Shown here: one piece after another, positions 37,017-45,321 of the stretch
Layout: every line of letters begins with the position of its first letter
Position numbering within the stretch: the stretch's first letter is position 1
NCBI RefSeq assembly: GCF_009498215.1
Contig: NZ_CP043499.1
Span: forward strand, 1,748,001 to 1,812,000
Origin: Rhizobium grahamii
GTDB taxonomy: Bacteria; Pseudomonadota; Alphaproteobacteria; Rhizobiales; Rhizobiaceae
Direction: 5' to 3'
Length of the DNA stretch: 64,000 nucleotides
Made by a program: the position numbers and the translations under genes
The notes under the pieces: generated by a model
Told to the model about the DNA's origin: nothing
The model's input: the letters and a program-made list of their open reading frames with translations, nothing else
Database searches by the model: none

Positions 37017-37521
37017 GCGCGTTTCGCGCATCGTTCTGATGGGTGTTTCCGGCTGCGGGAAAACGACCGTTGGGGTTGCCCTCGGCGCGCGGCTCGGATT
37101 GCCGTATATCGATGGAGACGACCTCCATCCGCCTGAAAACATTGCGAAGATGAGCCGGTCCGAACCCCTCGACGATTCCGATCGCTGGCCATGGCTGGCG
37201 CAGGTCGGCGATGCTCTGGCCTCCCTCAACGGAGGAGCAATCGTTGGATGCTCGGCCCTGAAGCGCGTCTATCGCGAACGGATAAGTCGTGAGGTTGGAG
37301 CGCCCGTTACCTTCGTGCATCTTGCCGGGTCTCGCGGCCTCATCGGCCAGCGGTTGGCTGAAAGGTCAGGCCACTTCATGCCGACGAGCCTGCTGGACAG
37401 TCAGTTCGCCAGCCTCGAACCGCCGAGCGCGGACGAACAGGCGATAACTGTCGACATCGACCAGCCGTTCGACAAAATCATTGCGCACATCGTTCGTGCC
37501 TTAGAGGAGCAGGATAAATGA
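36985..37521 (+). CDS. gntK: Gluconokinase
   Basis: GntK-type P-loop kinase, 178 residues, making 6-phosphogluconate. Walker A GVSGCGKTT, GDDLHPPENIAKM (gluconate site), the DSDRWPWL segment and CSALKRVYRERI are diagnostic. The frame overlaps the end of idnO by 32 bases. The ATGs at 36985 and 36991 lack a clear ribosome site, and a later ATG would cut the P-loop, so translation is probably coupled to idnO. Its stop overlaps the next start (ATGA). Confidence 0.92.
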   Translation: MSMAASRLRSERVSRIVLMGVSGCGKTTVGVALGARLGLPYIDGDDLHPPENIAKMSRSEPLDDSDRWPWLAQVGDALASLNGGAIVGCSALKRVYRERISREVGAPVTFVHLAGSRGLIGQRLAERSGHFMPTSLLDSQFASLEPPSADEQAITVDIDQPFDKIIAHIVRALEEQDK

Positions 37522-38405
37522 CGAACCGGGTAGCACTTATCGGCGCGGGCGCGATGGGTGGCGCGATCGGAAGCCGCCTCGTCCAGACGGGAAATCAGCT
37601 TACCGTCTTCGATCTCGATCCTCAGAAGGTGGCCGCGCTGACGGACATCGGCGCATCGTCCGCAAAGAGTGCAGCCGAAGCCGCAGCGACCGCTGATTTT
37701 GTCATCTTCAGCTTGAACTCCCCTCGGATCGTGAGGGCAGCGGCCTTTGGCCCTGGCGGCGTTGCGGATCTCGCTCGGCCCGGCACGCTGCTGATCGATA
37801 TGTCTTCGATCGATCCGGATGAGACGCGCGAGCTCGCGGCGGAGGCCGAACAAAAGGGACTGCGCTGGGTCGACAGCCCGCTATCCGGCGGGGCGCCGAA
37901 GGCATTGACTGGCGAGCTGACGCTTATGGCCGGCGGGCGAACCGAAGATGTCGAAGATGCCCACCGGGTCCTGAAGCACCTTGCGACGAACTATACGCAT
38001 ATGGGTCCTGCGGGCGCCGGCCAGACGACGAAGCTCATCAATCAGGTGCTTTGCGGCCTGAATTTTCTCGCGGTCGCCGAGGCGACGCAGCTCGCGATCG
38101 ACGCCGGCGTCGATGCGATCAAGATCCCGCAGGCGCTTCGGGGAGGGCGCGCCGACAGTGCGATCCTTCAAGAGTACATGCCGCGTTTCGTGACCAAGGA
38201 CTACCGCCGCACGGGCCGTATCGACAACATGGTCAAGGATCTCAACGGTGCGCAGGATCTGGCGCGTCGGACGAACACCGCCATGCCGCTGACGGCCGTA
38301 TGCGCGGAGATCCATCGCATGCTGACGGCTGCGGGGCTGGGCGGCGAGGATCAGGCTGCGCTTATGGAGTTTTTCAAGGGTACAAAAGGGGAGGTCTCGG
38401 AATGA
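37518..38405 (+). CDS. 3-hydroxyisobutyrate/6-phosphogluconate dehydrogenase-family oxidoreductase
   Basis: Beta-hydroxyacid dehydrogenase, 295 residues. N-terminal GAGAMGGAIG cofactor loop, the DSPLSGGAPKALTGELTLMAGG substrate segment and catalytic Lys in GAGQTTKLINQ. Members include tartronate-semialdehyde reductase and 3-hydroxyisobutyrate dehydrogenase. At under 300 residues it is too short for a normal 6-phosphogluconate dehydrogenase. Substrate here is unknown; tight coupling to gntK on one side and a small protein on the other puts it in the same pathway. Confidence 0.88.
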   Translation: MTNRVALIGAGAMGGAIGSRLVQTGNQLTVFDLDPQKVAALTDIGASSAKSAAEAAATADFVIFSLNSPRIVRAAAFGPGGVADLARPGTLLIDMSSIDPDETRELAAEAEQKGLRWVDSPLSGGAPKALTGELTLMAGGRTEDVEDAHRVLKHLATNYTHMGPAGAGQTTKLINQVLCGLNFLAVAEATQLAIDAGVDAIKIPQALRGGRADSAILQEYMPRFVTKDYRRTGRIDNMVKDLNGAQDLARRTNTAMPLTAVCAEIHRMLTAAGLGGEDQAALMEFFKGTKGEVSE

Positions 38406-38734
38406 TTACGCGGTATGCGCTGTTCGAAGGCAAGGTGAAGGATGGTGAGACGGTCGCCTTCAGGCGAGCGGTCATGGAGACGATCCTGCCGAAGTGGAAG
38501 CAATTCCCGGGCGCGCTCGATGTTCGCGTCTCCTTTGCCGAAGCGCGGGACGACGGCGCGCCTGAGTTTCCGATGATCCTCGCGGTCAATTATCCTGACA
38601 TGGCCGCCGTCGATGCTGCGCTGGCAAGCCCTGTACGGACGCAGGCGCGCGCAGCCACGGAAGACGTTCTCTCGCGCTTTTTCGAGGGACGTATCCACCA
38701 TCATGTCACTGTGGCCAACGAGTTCAAACTCTGA
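38402..38734 (+). CDS. Small A/B-barrel-like protein (Dabb/EthD-type?), 110 aa
   Basis: A 110-residue protein beginning MITRYALFEG, start overlapping the previous stop (ATGA). The pattern of strand, helix with a WKQFPGALDVRV strand, helix and a C-terminal HHHVTVANEF resembles ferredoxin-like dimeric A/B-barrel proteins (Dabb, EthD, ABM groups). No catalytic residue can be assigned. Such small proteins occur in sugar-acid operons, sometimes as mutarotase-like helpers. The role here is unknown. Confidence 0.75.
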   Translation: MITRYALFEGKVKDGETVAFRRAVMETILPKWKQFPGALDVRVSFAEARDDGAPEFPMILAVNYPDMAAVDAALASPVRTQARAATEDVLSRFFEGRIHHHVTVANEFKL

Positions 38735-38778
38735 AATGGCGCCGCTTGCAAACAGGCGCGATGAACTTTAGAAACGGA

Positions 38779-38794
38779 ATGGTATCGATAACAC
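38779..38794 (+). promoter_or_regulatory. GntR/IdnR-type operator upstream of its regulator
   Basis: ATGGTATCGATAACAC matches the palindrome ATGTTATCGATAACAT at 14 of 16 positions and lies 20 bases before the LacI-family gene at 38815. This suggests autoregulation. Confidence 0.65.
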
Positions 38795-38814
38795 GAGCCC
38801 GGTAGAGTTGCTGT

Positions 38815-39825
38815 ATGCCGAACCGAAAGCCGCCGACCATGGCAGACATTGCTCGTGTTACGGGTGTATCTCCGATGACGGTGTCACGTGCGTTCAAGGG
38901 CGAGAACTTGATCAGCCCGGACACGCGCAACGCGATCCTGGAGGCGGCCGAGTCGTTGGGCTACGTGTTCGACGCCACGGCGTCGAGCCTGCGCTCACAG
39001 AAGACCGATTTCGTCGCTGTCACCATTCCGTCCGTCAACAATGCTAACTTCGCCGATACTGTCGGGGGGCTGTCGGACACGGTGGCCGCTCATGGCATGC
39101 AGATTTTGCTCGGCTATACGAATTACGATGTGGTCGAAGAGGAGCGGCTGATCGAGCAGCTGCTTCGAAGGAAGCCACAGGCGATCGTCGTCACCGGGGG
39201 CAAGCATACGCCCCGCGCGCGCCGCCTTCTCGAAAATGCCCACATACCTATCATCGAGACATGGGATGCGCCGGGCGAACCGATCGGGCACTACGTCGGC
39301 TTTTCGAATGCGAACGCTGTTCGAGAGATGGTCGATCATCTCGTCGGCGTTGGTTATCGGAAGATCGCCTTCATCGGGGGGGATGCGAGCCGGGATACGC
39401 GCGGTAGCGACCGCCGGCTCGGGTTCATCGAGGCTCTTACGAACCATGGCCTCGATGCGAACAGGCTTATTTCTGCTGGAGTTCCGCCGATCTCGATGCG
39501 GGAGGGCGCAGAAGCCATGGCGCGGCTTCTCAAGGACTTTCCTGATACGGAGGCCGTGATTTGCGTATCGGACCTTTCGGCATTCGGAGCCCTCACGGAA
39601 TGTCAACGGCGCCAGATCTCGGTGCCGAGCGATATCGCGATCGGTGGCTTCGGTGACTACGAGATCGGTGACATCTGTGTACCTCGCCTGACCACAATCA
39701 ACGTCGGGGCTCGCCAGATCGGTGTCGAGACGGGCAGGCTTCTCCTGAGCATCCTGGACGGCAACTCGGACGCGTCAAACGTAACGATCGTCCCGAGACT
39801 TATCGTTCGCGAGACGACGCGATAG
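38815..39825 (+). CDS. LacI-family regulator, GntR/IdnR type
   Basis: LacI/GalR repressor, 336 residues. The N-terminal helix-turn-helix (about residues 8-30, TMADIARVTGVSPMTVSRAF) precedes the effector domain (about 65-336). It resembles E. coli GntR/IdnR in overall pattern. The cluster's ATGTTATCGATAACAT sites match their box. Expected effectors are gluconate, 6-phosphogluconate or 5-ketogluconate (inference). It is the only regulator inside this cluster, and its own promoter carries the weaker operator. Confidence 0.9.
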   Translation: MPNRKPPTMADIARVTGVSPMTVSRAFKGENLISPDTRNAILEAAESLGYVFDATASSLRSQKTDFVAVTIPSVNNANFADTVGGLSDTVAAHGMQILLGYTNYDVVEEERLIEQLLRRKPQAIVVTGGKHTPRARRLLENAHIPIIETWDAPGEPIGHYVGFSNANAVREMVDHLVGVGYRKIAFIGGDASRDTRGSDRRLGFIEALTNHGLDANRLISAGVPPISMREGAEAMARLLKDFPDTEAVICVSDLSAFGALTECQRRQISVPSDIAIGGFGDYEIGDICVPRLTTINVGARQIGVETGRLLLSILDGNSDASNVTIVPRLIVRETTR

Positions 39826-39871
39826 CGCACGGCGTCGTCGCCAAGCGTCGCCTTTATCGCCGCCAGACAAC

Positions 39872-40285
39872 CTACCTCGTCGGCATTTTGTCGAACGTCG
39901 GCAGAGCCGGGTCTATGTGATCCCAAAGATATCCGGCGGCAGTCCAGGATACCAGTTGCGGCTTGTAGCGAGCTGGGTCGTCAAGGCTTGCCGGCGTGAC
40001 GATGAACACATCGGGCATGGTGGGAAATGTCAGGTAGACGGACGAGCCGCAGACCGGGCAGAAGGCGCGCCGCTTCACGGTTCCTCCGTCACCCACGGTC
40101 TGCCAATGCGTTGCCTCGCCTTCGACCTTGACCTCGGCCGCGACGAAGGTCAGGTGCGACTGATGGCCGGTTCCGCTGTCGCGTTGGCACTGGCGGCACT
40201 GGCAATCAAGCATGATGGCCGGATCGCCTGCGATCTCGTATCGGATCGCGCCACAAGCGCAACCACCAGCATAAGACATGCTCAT
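39872..40285 (-). CDS. GFA-family (CENP-V/GFA domain) zinc protein
   Basis: 137-residue protein of the glutathione-dependent formaldehyde-activating domain family. The zinc-binding cysteines are in place: GGCACG, CQCRQCQRDSG and FCPVCGSS. The ATG at 40285 follows GGGAGAA. The family name derives from one enzyme; most members have no proven glutathione-formaldehyde activity, so I call only the fold. It is the last of a minus-strand trio behind the ArsR/AHSA1 pair, 16 bases after the latter. Confidence 0.88.
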   Translation of the reverse strand: MSMSYAGGCACGAIRYEIAGDPAIMLDCQCRQCQRDSGTGHQSHLTFVAAEVKVEGEATHWQTVGDGGTVKRRAFCPVCGSSVYLTFPTMPDVFIVTPASLDDPARYKPQLVSWTAAGYLWDHIDPALPTFDKMPTR

Positions 40286-40301
40286 GTCGTTCTCCCGTCG
40301 T

Positions 40302-40781
40302 TCAATGGAATGTTGTCGAAGACGCCTCTTCGGCGATCACCGTGTCGAGCTTCTTGACGACCTTCTTCCAGCCCTCGCTCATGTTCTGATAGGCTGTGTC
40401 GTTCGTCGGACGTTGGAAACCGGAGTGAATAAGACGCAGACGCGTCCCTGTCTCTAGGCTGGAAAGAATGAAGGTGACCACCGTTTCCAGCTTCGAACCG
40501 TACCCCTCATTTCCCGCGTGGCCGCCCCTCCATGCGTATGAAAGTCGCTCGTTTTCCACGACCTCGAGTACCTCGCAATGAATGGTGCCGTCCCATTCAC
40601 CCGCGGGTCGGGTTTGAAAGGTGAACTGACTGCCAACCACGGGCTTGAAGCCGTTTGGCGCCATCAACCACCGACCGATCAGGTCGCCGTTTGTCAGTGT
40701 CTTCCAGACAACCTCTCGAGAATGCGAAAAGACCTCATCGACGACAATCGCTTGTCTGTCCTGGCTTGCGGTGTCGGTCAT
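40302..40781 (-). CDS. SRPBCC/AHSA1-domain protein
   Basis: 159-residue START-like barrel of the Aha1/AHSA1 group (VFSHSREVVWKTLTNGDLIGRWLMAPNGF opening, C-terminal helix NMSEGWKKVVKKL). Such proteins bind small hydrophobic ligands and are very often paired with an ArsR-like repressor. Here the start overlaps the ArsR stop by four bases. Ligand unknown. Confidence 0.88.
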   Translation of the reverse strand: MTDTASQDRQAIVVDEVFSHSREVVWKTLTNGDLIGRWLMAPNGFKPVVGSQFTFQTRPAGEWDGTIHCEVLEVVENERLSYAWRGGHAGNEGYGSKLETVVTFILSSLETGTRLRLIHSGFQRPTNDTAYQNMSEGWKKVVKKLDTVIAEEASSTTFH

Positions 40782-41107
40782 GGGTCGATTTCCTTCAGCA
40801 GGTTTCTCAGGTCGGCGAAACGATCACGCCAGAAGACGCCATAGTGCGACATCCAGTCGGCCAACGGCGCGAGCCCACCTGGTTGAGCGCGATAGTAGAC
40901 ATTGCGACCTTCCGGGCGTTCGCTGACGAGCCCCGCCTTTTTCAGAGACTTCAGGTGCTGCGAAATGGCGCCCTGGGTCACGTTGCTGCCGCGGGTCAAT
41001 TCAACGACGGTAATTTCGCCGGTATTGGCGATGCGCTCGAATACAGCCCGCCGGGTCGGATCGGCGAGGGCGCGGATGACAGTCGTCAGGTCTTCAGGTT
41101 CAATCAT
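40778..41107 (-). CDS. ArsR-family transcriptional regulator
   Basis: Winged-helix repressor of 109 residues (ATG at 41107; a TTG at 41134 would add nine). Conserved LADPTRRAVFERI opening and recognition helix TQGAISQHLKSLKKAGLV. The metal-site cysteines of ArsR/SmtB are absent, as usual for the subgroup paired with AHSA1 proteins. No clear ribosome site precedes either start. Likely autoregulates the ArsR-AHSA1-GFA operon. Confidence 0.88.
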   Translation of the reverse strand: MIEPEDLTTVIRALADPTRRAVFERIANTGEITVVELTRGSNVTQGAISQHLKSLKKAGLVSERPEGRNVYYRAQPGGLAPLADWMSHYGVFWRDRFADLRNLLKEIDP

Positions 41108-41382
41108 GAAGAAATGATAGTCATCACTAATCAATTAGTCAATGCTATTTGATTTTTGCTCGCCCGCTCGCGCCGACGGTATGTATCTTCAGTACCCCCC
41201 GATCTGACCATACCTGGCACTTCGACCGCCGATTCCTTCGGTTGAACAAACGCTACCTTCCCTGTGACAAGGTGAAGCTCGCGTCACCGGCAATAGTTAT
41301 TATCTGCGACCTTGCGACGGAGACTTAAATTCGTTTACTGCCTTAGCACGATCACCGGACAAGCAGCGACGTCGAGGCCCCC

Positions 41383-42390
41383 ATGTCAAAACGGAAGACA
41401 ACGATTGCCATCAACGGTTTTGGCAGGATCGGCCGATCCATTCTGCGGATCCTGCTGAGCGGCCAGCGCGACCTCGACCTGGTGCTGATCAACGATGTCG
41501 CGCCATTGGAGAGCTGTGCCTATCTCTTTCAGTATGACAGCGTGTTCGGCGCTTGGCCGGACGACGTGGTGGCTGACAATGGCGTCTTGCAAGTCGGCTC
41601 GCGTCGCATTCCATTTCACGGTGCGCGCGATATTCGCGATCTGAATCTCGAAGGCGTCGATGTGTTTCTGGAGTGCACCGGCCAGCCCTACACACGGGAA
41701 TTCGTGTCCCGGGCGATCGAGGCCGGGGCGAAGCGGGTTCTCATCTCCGGACCCGCGGAGGCAGCGGATGTCACGGTCGTACTGGGTGCGAACGAGGCTG
41801 TTATTGATACGCAGACGATCATCTCGAATGCCTCATGCACGACTAACGCACTGGCACCAATCCTCAAGGTGATCGACGAAGCCTATGGCGTTGTCGGTGG
41901 ACAGATGACCACCGTTCACTGTTACACGGGGAGCCAGCCGACCGTCGATCAGCCGCGCGATGATTTCGCGAGAAGCCGGGCTGCCGCGCTTTCGATGGTT
42001 CCGACCAGCACCAGCGCACACAAGCTGCTCGGCAAGGTGCTGCCCGGCCTTGCTGGCAAGATCGAGGCGCGCGCGATCCGCGTTCCAACGGCGAGCGTAT
42101 CCGCCATCGACCTGACCGTGTCGCTCGATCGTGCTCCGACACTCAATGAAGCCCGAGAACACCTGCGCGATGCAGTAAAGCTATCGGCGGTACTTGGATG
42201 GATTGAGAAGCCGCTGGTCTCCGTCGACCTGCGCGCTCGGTCCGAATCCCTGGTCATCTCCGGGCCAGAGGTTTCGGTATCTCCCGGCGGGCTTCTGCGC
42301 GTATTCGGATGGTACGACAACGAGTGGGGCTTCGCGAACAGGATGCTTGATATGGCGATGCTTCTGGGCGGGAAAATCCCGCCGCGCTAG
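41383..42390 (+). CDS. Glyceraldehyde-3-phosphate dehydrogenase homologue
   Basis: GAPDH-family protein, 335 residues. NAD loop NGFGRIGR (11-18), catalytic Cys152 in SNASCTTNALAP, His179 in TTVHCYT, and GWYDNEWGFANRM near the end. Asp38 after the second strand (INDVA) favours NAD+. The YTGSQPTVDQPRDDF segment departs from the usual YTxDQ...D pattern. It stands alone without pgk or tkt, so it may be a secondary paralogue or an erythrose-4-phosphate-type enzyme. Its stop overlaps the convergent VIT-like gene by four bases. Confidence 0.88.
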   Translation: MSKRKTTIAINGFGRIGRSILRILLSGQRDLDLVLINDVAPLESCAYLFQYDSVFGAWPDDVVADNGVLQVGSRRIPFHGARDIRDLNLEGVDVFLECTGQPYTREFVSRAIEAGAKRVLISGPAEAADVTVVLGANEAVIDTQTIISNASCTTNALAPILKVIDEAYGVVGGQMTTVHCYTGSQPTVDQPRDDFARSRAAALSMVPTSTSAHKLLGKVLPGLAGKIEARAIRVPTASVSAIDLTVSLDRAPTLNEAREHLRDAVKLSAVLGWIEKPLVSVDLRARSESLVISGPEVSVSPGGLLRVFGWYDNEWGFANRMLDMAMLLGGKIPPR

Positions 42391-43061
42391 CCTCCGAGCG
42401 CGACCGCGATTGCCACCAACACCAATCCGAGGCAGGTCATCGTGATGCCTGCGTGAAACGGCCGGCCTCCCGAGGAGTTCGCCCACGCATAGCCGGTGAT
42501 GAACAGCAGGATTATCAGGAACAAGTTGCTGACCCTCAAGGCCAGATCCGGATTGCCGATGAAAAGGAAAGGGATCACTGCAGGCACGGCGGTAGCGGTG
42601 ACCAGGCAGAAGATAACCAGCGCGGCCAGCATATCGGCTTTTGACAGTGGGGCGTTCGCAGGGTCAGCTCGCTTCGCCAGCATAAGAAGCGCTCGATAGA
42701 GCGCATCGGTATCGCCGGCCTTCGGAGACAGCGGCATTTCATCGACGGGAAACTCTTTTGCGATCACGGCAAGTGCTGTGGTTTCGTTCTTCGCGGCCTT
42801 GATCTGCCGAAAGAGGCGCACGCGCCGACTCCTGTAGAAGGTGGTGCCGAGAATGAAGAGAATTGCATCGATGATACCCCAGGCGAGGTTGCAGCCGATC
42901 GTCGCAATGACCAGTTCGCCGACATCCAAGCCTTCCTGTTTAAAAACGAGCCTGGAGCCGACGGTCCAGGTCAGCGCCATGATCAGTCCAAACAGAACCT
43001 CGCCAAGCGCGTCGCCGGGATCGATGATTTCGGAAATGTCGTCGAGCAACGTTGGTTTCAT
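42387..43061 (-). CDS. VIT-like (CCC1-type) integral membrane protein
   Basis: 224 residues, about five hydrophobic spans: two near the N-terminus, a central charged domain (about 75-140), and three at the C-terminus. The arrangement resembles VIT/CCC1 iron-manganese transporters, but the metal-binding glutamates of the plant proteins are not obvious. Transport function is therefore a guess. Convergent with the GAPDH gene. Confidence 0.75.
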   Translation of the reverse strand: MKPTLLDDISEIIDPGDALGEVLFGLIMALTWTVGSRLVFKQEGLDVGELVIATIGCNLAWGIIDAILFILGTTFYRSRRVRLFRQIKAAKNETTALAVIAKEFPVDEMPLSPKAGDTDALYRALLMLAKRADPANAPLSKADMLAALVIFCLVTATAVPAVIPFLFIGNPDLALRVSNLFLIILLFITGYAWANSSGGRPFHAGITMTCLGLVLVAIAVALGG

Positions 43062-43279
43062 CTACAAAATCCCAATGCCGATATCAGGTTCGAAACAACT
43101 CGACTCGATCGTGCGCCAACTCCGCGCATTGGTCATTGATCCTACGCGGGGAGCGCGCCCGCCCCGATTGCCAGAACCGTCGGCGGTGGGGCACGCAGAT
43201 TTCTATCCGGAAGGTCCCATGATATAGTTCGAATAATGGCGATGTCCGCCATTGGGTTATGTGCACTGGGGCTTGTCCA

Positions 43280-44686
43280 ATGAGCGAAGTCGACGTGCTT
43301 TTTGCCACCCTGCGCCAGGCGGCAGACCCGCAGACGGTTGATCGTATCGAGAGCGTGGTCATGTCCGGTGCGGATCGCGATCTCAACCGCATAAATGCGC
43401 TTGCCTTCGCGGACGCGCACCAACTCGATCAGGAAAAGACCATTGCAGCGCTTCTGCATGCAGCGCGCATAGGGGCCTTCGAGATGACCTGGAACGTCCT
43501 ATGTCCGGGATGCGGTGGCGTCCTCGACACCGGCGCGACCCTCAAGGGCGTTGATCGCGAGACCTATCATTGCGCGCTATGCGCGGCCGGATACGAGCCG
43601 ACCCTGGACGAGATGGTCGAGGTCACCTTCACGGTCAGCCCGAGAGTGCGCAGGATTGAGGCTCACGACCCCGATCGCCTCTCCCCGATCGAATACTATC
43701 GCCAGATCTTCTTCAGCTCCGGAGTCGATCTGCCGGAAGATTTCGAAGCGAAATTCTCCCGAAGCCTTTTGGAGTTGATCGAACTGGCCCCAGGAGAAAA
43801 GGCGTTCCTTTCTCTGCAATTGCCGGCGCAATTTGTCATCATCTTCGACGCAGTGACGCACTCGGCGCGGTTCCTCGATGTGAAGGGTGATGCTACGAGC
43901 GAGCGCCAGAACCTTTCGATGGTCATCAGTCAGGGGCACGCGGTAAATGAGACACTTGAATTGCGTCCAGGCCTGCTCCGGCTGACGCTCGAGAACCACA
44001 CCGATCGCAGGGTGGTGCCGAACGTCTGCGTCGCGGGAGATGACCTTCATGAAATACTGGGCCGCAGGAGGCCCTTTCTGACAGCCAAGCGCCTACTGAC
44101 CAACCAGAGCTTTCGGGACATCTATCGCACCGACACGCTCGACGTTGATCAGCGCCTCAAGATCACGAGCCTGACCTTCCTGTTCACAGACCTGAGGGGC
44201 TCGACCGCTCTTTATGAGCGAGTCGGAGATCTCGCCGCATTTGATCTCGTACGCGCGCATTTCAGGGTTCTTCACGAGATTGTCGCCGCCGAGGCGGGAG
44301 CGGTCGTCAAGACCATAGGCGACGCCGTGATGGCGACCTTCCCGACACCTGATCGCGCGGTGGCGGCGGCGCTGAGGATGCGCGAAGCGATGCTTCGGCT
44401 GAATACCGAACACGGCAGCGACGATCTCCTTTTGAAGATCGGCATTCACGAGGGACCTTGCCTCGCGGTCAACCTGAACGATCGGCAGGACTACTTCGGG
44501 CAGACGGTGAACATTGCCTCCCGCGTACAAGGCCTTGCCGATCCCAATGTGATTATGACCACGGAGGCGATCGTCGGGGACGCCCACGTTTCAGAGATCC
44601 TCCGGCACAGCGGCATTGCTTCGGTGTCCCGCATGGAAGAGCTTCAGGGCATAGCGCGGGAAGTCAGGATCTTCGCCCTGTCGTGA
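43280..44686 (+). CDS. Class III adenylate/guanylate cyclase with zinc-ribbon-like N-terminal region
   Basis: 468 residues from the ATG at 43280 (an in-frame ATG at 43259 would add seven). The C-terminal cyclase domain starts at about residue 290: metal-binding Asp in TFLFTDLRGST, VKTIGDAVMATF with the second Asp and preceding Lys, and DYFGQTVNIASRVQG. The N-terminal part has a CPGCGG...CALC four-cysteine zinc-ribbon pattern and a region like DUF5939 sensors that accompany cyclases. Cytoplasmic, no membrane span. Product nucleotide not certain; cAMP likeliest. Confidence 0.88.
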   Translation: MSEVDVLFATLRQAADPQTVDRIESVVMSGADRDLNRINALAFADAHQLDQEKTIAALLHAARIGAFEMTWNVLCPGCGGVLDTGATLKGVDRETYHCALCAAGYEPTLDEMVEVTFTVSPRVRRIEAHDPDRLSPIEYYRQIFFSSGVDLPEDFEAKFSRSLLELIELAPGEKAFLSLQLPAQFVIIFDAVTHSARFLDVKGDATSERQNLSMVISQGHAVNETLELRPGLLRLTLENHTDRRVVPNVCVAGDDLHEILGRRRPFLTAKRLLTNQSFRDIYRTDTLDVDQRLKITSLTFLFTDLRGSTALYERVGDLAAFDLVRAHFRVLHEIVAAEAGAVVKTIGDAVMATFPTPDRAVAAALRMREAMLRLNTEHGSDDLLLKIGIHEGPCLAVNLNDRQDYFGQTVNIASRVQGLADPNVIMTTEAIVGDAHVSEILRHSGIASVSRMEELQGIAREVRIFALS

Positions 44687-44773
44687 AGCGGCCTGCCGGG
44701 GCATTTCTGCAGGCGACCTCTCAGTTCAAAGAGGCCTGCCGTCTCGCGCAGCTCCAGACGGCGGATCATTCCT

Positions 44774-45183
44774 TCACTGACACTTTGGCATCATCTGCGA
44801 TGAGGTAGCGGTTCCGGCCATCATGGAACTTGACCCCGGCGTTGCCGTCGTCGTCGACTTCGTACCGTTGCTTGTCATGCCGTTGCAATCGGGCGTTTCT
44901 CTGCCCATGCCGTTGCCGGTCCCGGAGGGGCCTCGCGTGGCGGGATTGGCGGTCTTGGGGTCGAATGGAGTGCTTCCCCGCTATTCGTGCCGTTGGGTGA
45001 TAGCGTGTTACCAGTGCCGGCATCTGTTCCGGTCCCAATGCCACCGGACGCTCTGGCGCCGATCGCGCCGCCTCCCGAACTACCGGCACCCGCTGTGCCG
45101 CCGCCTCCGCTGGATGATTGTGCCACCGCAGCCGTAGCGAGGCCGATGGATAGGATAGATGTCGCGATGAGTTTCAAGAGCAT
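44774..45183 (-). pseudogene. Small secreted Gly/Ser-rich protein, frameshifted as sequenced
   Basis: Starts MLLKLIATSILSIGLA after a perfect AAGGAGGT, with a signal peptide ending AVAQ and a glycine/serine-rich mature part. The open frame ends early at 44875. A different frame carries a Thr/Ser/Met-rich tail (SGTGNGMGRETPDCNGMTS, ending MMPKCQ) to a stop at 44774. That tail fits a small secreted rhizobial protein I recall. One C missing from the run at 44957-44960 would explain it and give 136 residues. Function unknown. Confidence 0.65.
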
Positions 45184-45321
45184 GGGAAACCTCCTTGATG
45201 CCTTGTTGGTCATCGGTCACAACCTGAGCATTTCGAGCAAGTTCCCCTCAGTCGCAGATATGTGATCACGGACTCCCTCATTCGCCGGCACTCCATTCCG
45301 TTCTGAGCACGGCGGAGCGGC

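Noticed and set aside
37518-38405. 6-phosphogluconate dehydrogenase Gnd
   Set aside because: At 295 residues it lacks the large C-terminal domain of Gnd; beta-hydroxyacid dehydrogenase family is safer.
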